Shown here in pieces: positions 25,108 through 33,134 of a stretch of 64,000 nt of DNA (position 1 is the first letter of the stretch; every line of letters begins with the position of its first letter). The DNA lies in assembly GCA_900762355.1 (NCBI GenBank), contig CAAFGE010000043.1, positions 1-64,000 of the forward strand, read 5' to 3'. The DNA is from an uncultured Collinsella sp. (GTDB taxonomy: Bacteria > Actinomycetota > Coriobacteriia > Coriobacteriales > Coriobacteriaceae). The notes beneath the pieces are model-generated. The model was not told the origin of the DNA, made no database searches, and saw only the letters and a list, made by a program, of their open reading frames with translations. The position numbers were made by a program, and so were the translations under genes.

Positions 25108-25835
25108 TGGCGCCCGTATGCGCCGTGGTCGTTGCCGGTGGCAGCGGCCAGCGCTTTGGAAACCCCGGCGGCAAGCAGCTCGTTAACGTGGCGGGTCGTC
25201 CGCTCATGAGCTGGTCCATCCGCGCGTTTGATCGGAGCGACAAGGTCGGCCACATCGTCGTGGTTTGCCCTGCCGAGCGTCGTGCCGAGATGCGACGCCT
25301 GGCCATCGACCCGTTTGACTATGACACGCCCATCAGCTTTGCCGATGCCGGCGATACCCGTCAGGATTCCACCCGTGCCGGCGTGCATGCGGTTCCGGCG
25401 GGTTTCGAATATGTTGCCATTCACGACGGCGCCCGTCCGCTCATTACCACCGAGGCCATCGACCATGCCATCGACGTGCTTATGGGCGACCGTGCCCTCG
25501 ACGGTGTCGTGTGCGGACAGCCCGCGATCGACACGCTCAAGATCGTCGACGGCGACAATATCGTCGAGACGCCGCCGCGCGAGCTCTATTGGGCCGCACA
25601 GACGCCGCAGATCTTTAGCGTCGACGCCATGAAGCGCGCCCACACCGCAGCTATCGCCGAGGGCTTTATCGGTACCGACGATTCGTCACTGGTCGAGCGC
25701 ATGGGCGGACGCGTTCGTTGCGTCCAGAGCCCGCGCGACAACCTTAAGGTGACGGTGCCCGAGGACCTGCGTCCTGTAACCGCGATTCTGCTCGGTCGCA
25801 TGGCCGAGGGAGAGGACCTTCCCCATGTTCAGTAA
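25107..25835 (+). CDS. ispD: 2-C-methyl-D-erythritol 4-phosphate cytidylyltransferase
   Basis: Third MEP-pathway step: joins CTP and methylerythritol phosphate. The 242-residue nucleotidyltransferase begins with VVVAGGSGQRFG..GGKQ (CTP-binding loop and lysine), has AIHDGARPL in the middle and TPQIF followed by TDDSSLVE. ATG overlaps the disA stop by one base, and its own end overlaps ispF by 11 bases, so the three genes are translationally coupled. Confidence 0.94.
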   Translation: MAPVCAVVVAGGSGQRFGNPGGKQLVNVAGRPLMSWSIRAFDRSDKVGHIVVVCPAERRAEMRRLAIDPFDYDTPISFADAGDTRQDSTRAGVHAVPAGFEYVAIHDGARPLITTEAIDHAIDVLMGDRALDGVVCGQPAIDTLKIVDGDNIVETPPRELYWAAQTPQIFSVDAMKRAHTAAIAEGFIGTDDSSLVERMGGRVRCVQSPRDNLKVTVPEDLRPVTAILLGRMAEGEDLPHVQ

Positions 25836-26319
25836 CCTGCGCATTGGCCACGGCTACGACGTCCACCGTTTGGTGGAGGGGCGTCGATGTATCATCGGCG
25901 GGGTCGACATTCCCTACGAGCGCGGCCTGCTGGGTCACTCGGATGCCGATGTGCTCGCGCACGCCTTAGCCGACGCCATTCTGGGCGCCTGCCGCGGGGG
26001 AGACATCGGCAAGCTATTTCCCGACACCGATCCCGCCTACGAGGGTGCCGATTCGATGGTGCTGCTCGCTCGCGTGATGGACTATGCGCGCGAGCTGGGC
26101 TTTGAGTTTGTCGATGCCGACTGCACCATTGCCTGTCAGCAACCCAAGATCACCCCGCACCGCGATGCCATGCGCGCCAACCTTGCCCATGCCCTGGGCG
26201 TTGACGTCGAAAACGTGGGCGTCGCCGCCACTACGACCGAAAAGCTCGGTTGGGAAGGCCAGGGCGAGGGAATCGGCGCCTGGGCCGTCTGCCTGCTACA
26301 GAAAACCGTTAAGGAGTAA
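25825..26319 (+). CDS. ispF: 2-C-methyl-D-erythritol 2,4-cyclodiphosphate synthase
   Basis: Fifth MEP-pathway step; cyclises the CDP-activated intermediate with release of CMP. The 164-residue protein has the zinc-binding IGHGYDVHRL (Asp and His), LLGHSDADVLAHALADA (third zinc His) and ATTTEKLGWEGQGEGI at the C-terminus. Starts within the end of ispD. cysS begins 3 bases after its stop. Confidence 0.95.
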   Translation: MFSNLRIGHGYDVHRLVEGRRCIIGGVDIPYERGLLGHSDADVLAHALADAILGACRGGDIGKLFPDTDPAYEGADSMVLLARVMDYARELGFEFVDADCTIACQQPKITPHRDAMRANLAHALGVDVENVGVAATTTEKLGWEGQGEGIGAWAVCLLQKTVKE

Positions 26320-26322
26320 CGA

Positions 26323-27789
26323 ATGCGTATCTACAACAGCGCTACCCATAAAAAGGAAGAGTTCCAGCCGATCGAGTCCGGCAAGGTCCGCATGTACGTG
26401 TGCGGCCCCACGGTCTACGACAACATCCACATCGGCAATGCCCGCACGTTCATCAGCTTCGATGTGATTCGTCGCTGGCTCATCGCGAGCGGCTACGAGG
26501 TCACGTTCGCCCAGAACCTCACCGATGTCGATGACAAGATCATCAAGCGCGCCAACGAGCAGGGCCGTACGACTGCCGAGGTCGCGACGGAGTTCTCCGA
26601 CAAGTTCATCGGCGTCATGCGCGCCGCCAACGTACTCGATCCCGATGTGCGCCCCCGCGCCACCAAGGAGATCGGCCCCATGATCGCCATGATCAAGACG
26701 CTTATCGAGCAGGGCCACGCTTACGCAGCCGATAACGGCGATGTGTACTTTGCCGTGCGCAGCGATCCCAACTATGGTCAGGTCTCGGGCCGCAACATCG
26801 ACGACCTTATGGTTGGCGCGCGCATCGAGGAGAACGAGGACAAGAACGACCCACTCGACTTTGCCCTGTGGAAGGCCGCTAAGCCCGGCGAGCCCAGCTG
26901 GCCGAGCCCCTGGGGCGAGGGCCGTCCCGGTTGGCACACCGAGTGCGCCGCCATGGTGCATCGCTACCTGGGCACTCCGATCGACATCCACGGCGGCGGC
27001 TCCGACCTTGCCTTCCCGCATCACGAGAACGAGTGCGCCCAGGCCACCTGCGCCTGGCACCAGGGCTTCTCCAACACTTGGATGCACACGGGCATGCTGC
27101 TGGTAGACGGCGAGAAGATGTCCAAGTCGCTCGGCAACTTCTTTACGCTGGCCGAGGTTCTCGAGCAGCACTCCGCTGCCGCCCTGCGCCTGCTGATGCT
27201 GCAGACGAGCTATCGCTCGCCGCTCGATTTTTCTTGGGAGCGCCTGGAGGGTGCCGAGAACTCGCTCACGCGTATCGCCGGTACGGTCGAGAACCTGCGC
27301 TGGGCCGCGAACCATGCGACGGCCGATGCCGATGAGGCAGCATCTGAGGCGTTTGCCGCCAAGGCCGCCGAGACCCGTGCCACCTTTAAGGAGTGCATGG
27401 ACGACGACTTTAACACCGCTGGTGCTATGGGTGCCGTCTTTGGCTTTGTGACCGAGTGCAACCAGTACCTGGAGCAGGCGGGCGACGCTGCCGACAAGGC
27501 TGCCGCGCTTGCCGCCGCCGACACGCTGGCCGAGCTGCTCGATACGCTTGGCGTTGAGCTCCCCGAGCCCAAGGTCGAGCTGCCGCTGGGTCTGCTGGGC
27601 GTTGCCGCCGGCCTGGTTGCCTACACGGGTGACGACGTGGACGAGGCCGCTGCCAAGATTCTCGAGGCCCGCGCCGAGGCCCGTGCCGCCAAGAACTGGG
27701 ACCTGGCTGACGCCATCCGTGACCAGCTCAAGGACCTGGGCCTCACCATTGAGGATACCGCCGCCGGCACCCGTATCAAATCTCTCTAA
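26323..27789 (+). CDS. cysS: Cysteinyl-tRNA synthetase
   Basis: Charges tRNA-Cys with cysteine. The 488-residue class I enzyme shows the HIGH-type motif HIGNARTFI (YDNIHIGNA), zinc-binding Cys and His residues (MYVCGPTVYD, WHTECAAM, HHENECAQ), and KMSKSLGNF. The C-terminal anticodon domain is of usual length. Fourth gene of the disA operon; ATG follows AAGGAGTAACG. Confidence 0.96.
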   Translation: MRIYNSATHKKEEFQPIESGKVRMYVCGPTVYDNIHIGNARTFISFDVIRRWLIASGYEVTFAQNLTDVDDKIIKRANEQGRTTAEVATEFSDKFIGVMRAANVLDPDVRPRATKEIGPMIAMIKTLIEQGHAYAADNGDVYFAVRSDPNYGQVSGRNIDDLMVGARIEENEDKNDPLDFALWKAAKPGEPSWPSPWGEGRPGWHTECAAMVHRYLGTPIDIHGGGSDLAFPHHENECAQATCAWHQGFSNTWMHTGMLLVDGEKMSKSLGNFFTLAEVLEQHSAAALRLLMLQTSYRSPLDFSWERLEGAENSLTRIAGTVENLRWAANHATADADEAASEAFAAKAAETRATFKECMDDDFNTAGAMGAVFGFVTECNQYLEQAGDAADKAAALAAADTLAELLDTLGVELPEPKVELPLGLLGVAAGLVAYTGDDVDEAAAKILEARAEARAAKNWDLADAIRDQLKDLGLTIEDTAAGTRIKSL

Positions 27790-27811
27790 TCCCCGCGGGT
27801 TTCCCAAGCAC

Positions 27812-27914
27812 CCGACCGCCCGAGCCACGGCACCTTGCCTTTCAATCGTCGGGCATGACCTCAAGGTCTATGCCCTCCTCTTTCAAGGCAATCTGCCGCA
27901 CCTCGGGCGGTCGG
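27812..27914. repeat. 103-bp nested palindrome between cysS and rlmB
   Basis: Thirteen-base perfect outer arms (27812-27824 and 27902-27914) enclose a second pair (CCTTGCCTTT.. with ..TTTCAAGGCAA) and an inner stem GGGCATGACC/AGGTCTATGCCC. The inner core matches the terminator loop at 13028-13066. It could fold into one long stem and may end or process the cysS message before rlmB. Confidence 0.75.
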
Positions 27915-27956
27915 TCTATTTGTTTCGTTTGATAGTTGTATTTAGGAGGTCGCTTT

Positions 27957-28871
27957 ATGGCCGACAATCGCAAGCGTGCACCGCGTGGAGGCAAGCAGGC
28001 TGCTTCTGGCTCGCGTCCGATTCGCCGCAACGACCGCGCTGCCACTCCCAAGGGCCAGCGCGAACGATCACAGGCTGCTCGCCCGCAGCGCGAGCGTAGC
28101 CGCGATAACGTCCAGGTTCCCAAGGGCGAATTTATCGAAGGTCGTCGTGCTGCCGCCGAGGCGCTACGCACTGGTTTTCCCATCAAGTGCGCGCTCATTG
28201 CCGAGGGCGGGGAGCGCGATGCCGCCTTGTCGCGCCTGGTCGACGACCTCAACGCCGCAGGCGTCCGCATTAAGTATGTGCCGCGCGCGCAGCTCGATGC
28301 ACTGTCGAGCCATGGCGCTCACCAGGGCATTGCGCTCGAAGTGGGTAATTTCCCCTATGCCGATGTTGCCGACATCCTCGATCGCGCGGGCGACGGTCCG
28401 GCGCTCGTCATCGTGCTCGACCACGTGACCGACGACGGTAACTTTGGCGCCATTGTGCGCTCCGCCGAGGTCGTGGGCGCGGCCGGCGTCGTCATCGCCA
28501 ACAAGCGCGCCGCCGGTGTGACCGTCGGCAGCTATAAGACTTCTGCCGGCGCCGTCATGCACCTGCCCATCGCGCAGGTTCCCAACATTGCCCGTGCACT
28601 CGATGACCTCAAGGCCGCTGGCTTTTGGGTGGGCGGTGCTTCCGAGCACGCCGAGGGCAGCTGCTGGGATGCTCCCTTCGAGGGCCGCGTGGCGCTCGTC
28701 ATGGGTTCCGAGGGCGATGGCATCTCGCGTCTGGTGCTCGAGAAATGCGACTTTTTGACCAAGCTTCCCCAGCGCGGCATGACCGAGAGTCTCAATGTTG
28801 CCCAGGCGACCACGGCGCTGTGCTTTGAGTGGCTGCGCCGCAACGCCGGCGAGCTCATGGGGGAGGAGTAG
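27957..28871 (+). CDS. rlmB: SpoU-family rRNA 2'-O-methyltransferase, RlmB-like
   Basis: Transfers methyl from S-adenosylmethionine to a ribose 2'-OH, by family likeness in 23S rRNA. The 304-residue protein has a basic, probably disordered N-terminal tail (1-55), a substrate-binding domain starting at GEFIEGRRAAAEAL, and the knotted SPOUT domain with LDHVTDDGNFGAIVRSAE, LVMGSEGDGISRLV and ESLNVAQATTA. Start at 27957 follows TTTAGGAGG; a more upstream start lacks a site. yacP follows after 3 bases. Confidence 0.9.
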   Translation: MADNRKRAPRGGKQAASGSRPIRRNDRAATPKGQRERSQAARPQRERSRDNVQVPKGEFIEGRRAAAEALRTGFPIKCALIAEGGERDAALSRLVDDLNAAGVRIKYVPRAQLDALSSHGAHQGIALEVGNFPYADVADILDRAGDGPALVIVLDHVTDDGNFGAIVRSAEVVGAAGVVIANKRAAGVTVGSYKTSAGAVMHLPIAQVPNIARALDDLKAAGFWVGGASEHAEGSCWDAPFEGRVALVMGSEGDGISRLVLEKCDFLTKLPQRGMTESLNVAQATTALCFEWLRRNAGELMGEE

Positions 28872-28874
28872 CGC

Positions 28875-29552
28875 ATGTCCAAAAAGAACCGTGCCAAGTC
28901 CAAGGCCAAGCGCTTTGGCGAAGGCTCGGCCAAGCCGATTGTTTCGGCCGCGACCTATGGCGTGGGCGGCAATGCGTTTGCGCAGGCCATCGCCGATCCG
29001 GTCTCGACGGTGCACTCCAATAAGCCCGAGCTGCTGGTGGTCGACGGCTACAACGTGATTCACTGCACGCCGCGCTACGAAAAGCTCGTGTACGACCATT
29101 CCGACGATCCGTATTCCAGCGACGTTCACGATATGGCGCGCACCGCCCTCATCAACGATGTTGCGGCGTTTGCCCAGGGCCGCTACGAGGCCGTGATCGT
29201 GTTCGACGGCGCGGGCAATATCTCCAACGAGCGCCCCAATCTGCCGGCCCGCGGCGTGCGCATTGAGTTTTCGCCGACGGGTGTCTCTGCCGATACCGTG
29301 GTGCAGAAGCTCTGCATCGAGGCGCGCGAGGAAGGCCGCGCGTGCTCCGTGGTATCGAGTGACGGCACAATTCAAGCCGTCGTCATGGGCAAGGGCGTCA
29401 CGCGCATCTCGAGCCGCATGTTGGTGGACGAGATCAAACAGATCGACAACGACGTGCACGAGGCAGAGGAAGCTCCGCAGATTAAGATGACCCTGGGCAG
29501 TCGCCTGAGCCCCGATGCTCTGGCCAAGCTCAAAGCCCTTCGCGGGAGGTAG
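28875..29552 (+). CDS. YacP-like NYN-domain ribonuclease
   Basis: A 225-residue protein of the YacP (Rae1, DUF901) family; the Bacillus member is an endonuclease that cuts mRNA on the ribosome. After a basic tail, the NYN/PIN-like core begins with LLVVDGYNVIHC and continues with VIVFDGAGN and VVSSDGTIQAVV, which carry the acidic metal-binding residues. Its place after cysS and rlmB matches Bacillus, where the mini-III gene mrnC lies between; mrnC is not seen here. The ribosome site GGAGGAG lies within the end of rlmB. Confidence 0.88.
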   Translation: MSKKNRAKSKAKRFGEGSAKPIVSAATYGVGGNAFAQAIADPVSTVHSNKPELLVVDGYNVIHCTPRYEKLVYDHSDDPYSSDVHDMARTALINDVAAFAQGRYEAVIVFDGAGNISNERPNLPARGVRIEFSPTGVSADTVVQKLCIEAREEGRACSVVSSDGTIQAVVMGKGVTRISSRMLVDEIKQIDNDVHEAEEAPQIKMTLGSRLSPDALAKLKALRGR

Positions 29553-29592
29553 GTAGGCCTTCAATGGGGGCTGCTTTCTCGATTGACCAACC

Positions 29593-29619
29593 AACTGGTT
29601 TGTAATCAGTGGGTTGCAG
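29593..29619 (+). other. Fragment of a tRNA-Thr gene
   Basis: The sequence from the anticodon arm to the start of the T-arm of the downstream tRNA-Thr (TTTGTAATCAGTGGGTTGCA) is repeated here almost unchanged. The D-arm, acceptor and T-loop are missing. It cannot fold as a tRNA. It lies 40 bases after yacP. Confidence 0.7.
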
Positions 29620-29633
29620 GCCGGCCTCGCCAA

Positions 29634-29677
29634 AACGAATAGTTATTGGTTCTGGCGAACAGATAAAACTATTCGTT
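29634..29677. repeat. Inverted repeat AACGAATAGTT
   Basis: Perfect 11-base arms at 29634-29644 and 29667-29677 with a 22-base loop, between the tRNA-Thr fragment and the real tRNA-Thr. Function unknown. Confidence 0.55.
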
Positions 29678-29776
29678 CTGACGAAGGGTTTTGAGATGTG
29701 GTCGGTCAAAGGGTCTGTTGCGCCACGTGCTCAATTCCTTTATCCTAAACAAGCTTCGCGCGAAAGCGCCAAGTGT

Positions 29777-29851
29777 GCCAGTGTGGCGCAACGGTAGCGC
29801 AACTGATTTGTAATCAGTGGGTTGCAGGTTCGATTCCTGTCACTGGCTCCA
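29777..29851 (+). tRNA. tRNA-Thr (anticodon TGT)
   Basis: Complete cloverleaf: acceptor GCCAGTG with CACTGGC, anticodon stem ACTGA/TCAGT around TTTGTAA (TGT), T-arm with GGTTCGATTCC and encoded CCA. Followed by its own terminator. Confidence 0.95.
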
Positions 29852-29860
29852 TGAGAGTTT

Positions 29861-29895
29861 CGGGCTCTGTTCCTTATGGGACAGGGCCCGTTTCT
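29861..29895 (+). terminator. Terminator of tRNA-Thr
   Basis: Arms 29861-29873 and 29878-29890, 13 bases with one mismatch, then TTTCT. Confidence 0.82.
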
Positions 29896-29942
29896 ATTTA
29901 TGTCGATATGTAAGCGGGTTTGACTTCCACCAAGCTTCAGGT

Positions 29943-30163
29943 TTGTCTCGATCTGTAACACGGGTGGGCTGAAAACCCTCCTTATAGTTACAGATCGAGA
30001 CAATGCCAAGGGATGGCCGATAACATCTCGATCTGTAACACGAAGAGGCCGAAAACCGTTCTAGCTGTTACAGAATGAGACGTAAGCTGGTGTCTCTGCG
30101 TAATATCTCGATCTGTAACAGATGGGGGAGGAATAACCCTCTTACTGTTACAGATCGAGACAA
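29943..30163. repeat. Three tandem inverted repeats, CTCGATCTGTAAC
   Basis: Three hairpin units at 29943-30003, 30025-30082 and 30105-30163, about 80 bases apart. Each has arms based on CTCGATCTGTAAC and GTTACAGATCGAG and a variable loop of 25-30 bases. The outer two have near-perfect arms; the middle one carries two changes on the right. The block lies in an 812-base gene-free gap (29852-30663). Confidence 0.8.
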
Positions 30164-30213
30164 AGGCCGGATCGGTCCCAGCCATCCTGGTTGAGCGTGG
30201 ATTTCCGGACATA

Positions 30214-30336
30214 CGAGCGTGGAAAATCTCCCGTTTAGTGAATGAGCGTGGATAATCTCCCACTTTGGACTCGATGGCACGCCAAAAGTGGGAGATTATC
30301 CACGCCCGATTTCAAACGGGAGAAAATCCACGCTCG
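30214..30336. repeat. Nested palindrome, GTGGATAATCTCCC arms
   Basis: The outer arms (30214-30236 and 30314-30336) and the inner arms (30244-30266 and 30284-30305) are both variants of GAGCGTGGAtAATCTCCC. A related single hairpin is at 48479-48548. From 30337 to 30561 I see nothing beyond AT-rich spacer. Confidence 0.8.
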
Positions 30337-30561
30337 ATTTTGCCTGGGAAGAGCAATCTTCTGTCTGGGAAGCCCGATCTCGACCTATATATAGGTGCAA
30401 ATGAGTCGTTATCGAAGTAATATTCTGCAGGCTCACTCCACTACGCCAAAGTGTTCCCTCGGGAAATGTCACCGCTATATGCAAATTCACCGTCCTTCAT
30501 ATCCAAACTCAGCAAAACCGCAGGTCAAAAGCATATAGATACGCCCGGCACCGTGTATATA

Positions 30562-30601
30562 GAGGTTTTCGTTGACAGCCCCCAAGGTGGCATCGTATTA
30601 T
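30562..30601 (+). promoter_or_regulatory. Promoter of the tRNA-tufA unit
   Basis: TTGACA (30572-30577), 18-base spacer, TATTAT (30596-30601). The 18 bases at 30562-30579 (gaggttttcgttgacagc) are identical to those at 32393-32410 before rpmG, so both translation units share one -35 context. Confidence 0.85.
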
Positions 30602-30663
30602 CTTTTTCGTTCGCGGGGGCGGCGGTCCAAAAGACCAAAGGACCTGCGGATACTTGAACGATT

Positions 30664-30745
30664 GGGAGTTTGCCCGAGTGGTTAATGGGGACGGGCTGTA
30701 AACCCGTTGGCTCTGCCTACATAGGTTCGAATCCTATAGCTCCCA
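30664..30745 (+). tRNA. tRNA-Tyr (anticodon GTA)
   Basis: Acceptor GGGAGTT with AGCTCCC (one G-T pair), anticodon GTA in GGGCTGTAAACCC, a long variable arm as expected for bacterial tRNA-Tyr, and T-arm with GGTTCGAATCC. The CCA end is not encoded (ACCC follows). Confidence 0.95.
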
Positions 30746-30755
30746 CCCGTCAAGT

Positions 30756-30831
30756 GCCTGTATAGCTCAGTCGGTAGAGCACTTCGTTGGTAACGAAGAG
30801 GTCACCAGTTCAAGTCTGGTTGCAGGCTCCA
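30756..30831 (+). tRNA. tRNA-Thr (anticodon GGT)
   Basis: Acceptor GCCTGTA with TGCAGGC (one mismatch or wobble pair), anticodon stem CTTCG/CGAAG around TTGGTAA (GGT), encoded CCA. Second tRNA of the tufA unit. Confidence 0.94.
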
Positions 30832-30834
30832 TCC

Positions 30835-30911
30835 GGCGGTGTAGCTCAGTTGGTTAGAGCACACGGTTCATACCCGTGGCGTCACTGGTTCGAATCCAGT
30901 CACCGCTACCA
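30835..30911 (+). tRNA. tRNA-Met (anticodon CAT)
   Basis: Anticodon loop TTCATAC gives CAT; acceptor GGCGGTG with CACCGCT ends in a G-T pair, then A and encoded CCA. The first pair is not the C-A mismatch of initiator tRNA, so this is an elongator tRNA-Met, though an Ile-2 tRNA with modified C34 cannot be excluded from sequence. Confidence 0.9.
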
Positions 30912-30922
30912 TAGGTAACACG

Positions 30923-30953
30923 GTGGCTTCTCAATAGTATGTTGAGAGGCCAC
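30923..30953 (+). other. Hairpin between tRNA-Met and tufA
   Basis: Twelve-base arms (30923-30934 and 30942-30953, one G-T pair) without a T-run. It may be a processing site that separates the tRNAs from the tufA message. Confidence 0.55.
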
Positions 30954-31007
30954 TATGGTATAAAGGCAAAGTCCCGTCCGGGGACGACCTGTTAAGAGGA
31001 GGGCTTT

Positions 31008-32198
31008 ATGGCCAAAGAGAAGTTTGAGCGCACTAAGCCGCATGTTAACATCGGCACCATTGGTCACGTCGACCACGGCAAGACCACGCTGACCGCTGCC
31101 ATCACCAAGGTTCTCTCCGAGACCGAGGGCTGCAAGGCTGACTTCACTGCGTTCGAGAACATCGACAAGGCTCCCGAGGAGCGCGAGCGCGGCATTACGA
31201 TCTCCGTTGCCCACGTTGAGTACGAGACCGCTGCCCGTCACTACGCTCACGTTGACTGCCCGGGCCACGCTGACTACGTCAAGAACATGATCTCCGGTGC
31301 TGCTCAGATGGACGGCGCTATCCTGGTCATCGCCGCTACCGACGGCCCCATGGCTCAGACCCGCGAGCACATCCTGCTCGCCCGTCAGGTCGGCGTTCCC
31401 TACATCGTCGTCTTCCTGAACAAGTGCGACATGGTCGACGATGACGAGCTCATCGACCTCGTCGAGATGGAGACCCGTGAGCTCCTCTCCGAGTACGATT
31501 TCCCCGGCGACGACATCCCCGTCATCCGTGGTTCTGCTCTCGGCGCCCTCAACGGCGAGGAGAAGTGGATGGACGCCATCCGCGAGCTCATGAACTCCGT
31601 CGACGAGTACATCCCGACGCCCGCCCGTGACAACGACCTCCCCTTCCTGATGGCCGTTGAGGACGTTATGACCATCTCCGGCCGTGGTACCGTTGCTACC
31701 GGCCGTGTCGAGCGCGGTGAGCTCAAGCTCAACGAGCCCGTCGAGATCGTCGGCATCAAGGATACCCAGAACACCGTCGTTACCGGTATCGAGATGTTCC
31801 GTAAGTCCATGGACTTCTGCGAGGCTGGCGACAACGTCGGTCTGCTGCTCCGCGGCATCAAGCGTGAGGACATCGAGCGCGGCCAGGTTCTCTGCAAGCC
31901 CGGTTCGGTTACCCCGCACACCAAGTTCACCGGTGAGATCTACGTTCTGACCAAGGAGGAGGGCGGCCGTCACACCCCGTTCTTCGATGGTTATCGTCCT
32001 CAGTTCTACTTCCGTACCACCGACGTTACCGGTACGGTCAAGCTCCCCGAGGGCACCGAGATGGCTATGCCTGGTGACCACATCACCATCGAGGGCGACC
32101 TCATCCACCCGATCGCCATGGAGGAGGGCCTGCGCTTCGCTATCCGCGAGGGCGGCCACACCGTCGGTTCGGGCATCGTCTCCACGATCATTGAGTAA
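31008..32198 (+). CDS. tuf: Elongation factor Tu
   Basis: GTPase that brings aminoacyl-tRNA to the ribosome. The 396-residue protein has [11 protein letters not shown] (P-loop), RGITI with the switch I Thr, [20 protein letters not shown] and the C-terminal beta-barrels. ATG follows AAGAGGAGGG. The order tRNAs then tuf resembles the tRNA-tufB operon of other bacteria. Strongly biased codons fit high expression. Confidence 0.97.
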   Translation: MAKEKFERTKPHVNIGTIGHVDHGKTTLTAAITKVLSETEGCKADFTAFENIDKAPEERERGITISVAHVEYETAARHYAHVDCPGHADYVKNMISGAAQMDGAILVIAATDGPMAQTREHILLARQVGVPYIVVFLNKCDMVDDDELIDLVEMETRELLSEYDFPGDDIPVIRGSALGALNGEEKWMDAIRELMNSVDEYIPTPARDNDLPFLMAVEDVMTISGRGTVATGRVERGELKLNEPVEIVGIKDTQNTVVTGIEMFRKSMDFCEAGDNVGLLLRGIKREDIERGQVLCKPGSVTPHTKFTGEIYVLTKEEGGRHTPFFDGYRPQFYFRTTDVTGTVKLPEGTEMAMPGDHITIEGDLIHPIAMEEGLRFAIREGGHTVGSGIVSTIIE

Positions 32199-32225
32199 AT
32201 TAGCTCTCTGATATAGCGGACTTAG

Positions 32226-32260
32226 AGAACCCGGCACTTATTTGGGTGCCGGGTTCTTTT
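32226..32260 (+). terminator. Terminator of tuf
   Basis: Twelve-base perfect arms (32226-32237 and 32246-32257) then TTTT. Confidence 0.92.
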
Positions 32261-32392
32261 CTGCAATGGATATTGAGCCATTGCTGGTGCCGAGAGGATC
32301 GATAATGGTCCTGGTCGCACCGTCGATTAGCTCTCGCTGGCTTCATTGATGTGTTCCAAATATGAATGGATCCACCGAGAACCAATTGACTC

Positions 32393-32426
32393 GAGGTTTT
32401 CGTTGACAGCACTTACGTAGAGCTGA
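32393..32426 (+). promoter_or_regulatory. Promoter of the rpmG-secE-nusG unit
   Basis: Begins with the same 18 bases as the tuf promoter. TTGACA is at 32403-32408. The -10 is less clear: TAAAGT with an 18-base spacer (32427 onward) or GATAAA with 16. Confidence 0.7.
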
Positions 32427-32477
32427 TAAAGTACCAACTCGTGCCCGTACGGGGCGGAAATGAAAGGTTCAGGATAC

Positions 32478-32627
32478 ATGCGTACTCTAGTTACTCTTGC
32501 GTGCACTGAGTGCAAGCGCCGCAACTATACGACCACCAAGAACAAGGCGAACATGCCTGATCGTATGGAGATCAAGAAGTATTGCCCCTGGTGCCGTCAC
32601 CACACGCTGCACAAAGAGACTCGCTAG
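32478..32627 (+). CDS. rpmG: Ribosomal protein L33
   Basis: A 49-residue protein of the large ribosomal subunit. It reads [20 protein letters not shown], then [14 protein letters not shown] at the end, with four cysteines as C9-xx-C12 and C36-xx-C39, so this is the zinc-binding form. Its place before tRNA-Trp, secE and nusG is the usual one in Gram-positives. ATG lies 5 bases after AGGA. Confidence 0.95.
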   Translation: MRTLVTLACTECKRRNYTTTKNKANMPDRMEIKKYCPWCRHHTLHKETR

Positions 32628-32640
32628 TCTCTAGTCACAT

Positions 32641-32716
32641 ACGCCAGTAGTTCAATTGGTAGAGCATCGGTCTCCAAAACCGAGTGTTGAGGGTTCGAGT
32701 CCTTCCTGGCGTGCCA
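32641..32716 (+). tRNA. tRNA-Trp (anticodon CCA)
   Basis: Acceptor ACGCCAG with CTGGCGT, anticodon stem TCGGT/ACCGA around CTCCAAA (CCA), discriminator G and encoded CCA tail. Lies between rpmG and secE. Confidence 0.95.
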
Positions 32717-32725
32717 GTCATTATT

Positions 32726-32756
32726 CCGTAAGCTCCCACATGGGGGCTTACGGTTT
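32726..32756 (+). terminator. Hairpin between tRNA-Trp and secE
   Basis: Twelve-base arms (32726-32737 and 32742-32753, one mismatch) with only three Ts after it. Likely partial terminator or tRNA 3' processing signal. Confidence 0.65.
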
Positions 32757-32792
32757 ACTCATGTATAAGCGCATTGCGCGGAGGTAACCCAA

Positions 32793-33131
32793 ATGGCCAA
32801 CAAGAAGAACAAGAAGAAGGCTCAGCAGCAGGCGCCTGCCAACAACGCTGCCGCCAACTCCAAGGTTGAGGCCAAGAAGGCCGTTGCCAAGAAGAACGAG
32901 AAGGCTGCGAAGTCCAAGAAGAACGAGAAGCCTGGTTTCTTCGCCCGCACCAAGAAGTATTTCGCCTCGGTCAAGTCCGAGATGAAGCGTGTCACGTGGC
33001 CCGATAAGAAGGAGCTCGTGAACTACTCGGTCGTCGTTTGCGCTTCTCTGATCGTCGTCGGCGTCGTCATCGCTCTGCTCGATGCTGGCTTTGGCGAGGC
33101 TCTTGCTCTGTTCTCTGGATTGAGGGGCTAA
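32793..33131 (+). CDS. secE: Preprotein translocase subunit SecE
   Basis: Small membrane subunit of the SecYEG channel. The 112-residue protein has a long Lys/Ala-rich cytosolic tail (1-50), the conserved amphipathic segment VKSEMKRVTWPDKKELVNYS and one membrane helix (VVVCASLIVVGVVIALL). nusG starts 3 bases after its stop. Start follows GCGGAGG. Confidence 0.95.
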   Translation: MANKKNKKKAQQQAPANNAAANSKVEAKKAVAKKNEKAAKSKKNEKPGFFARTKKYFASVKSEMKRVTWPDKKELVNYSVVVCASLIVVGVVIALLDAGFGEALALFSGLRG

Positions 33132-33134
33132 ACC

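Noticed and set aside
29943..30163. Possible CRISPR array
   Set aside because: Only three units, each a palindrome with its variable part inside; no constant direct repeat separated by equal spacers and no cas gene.
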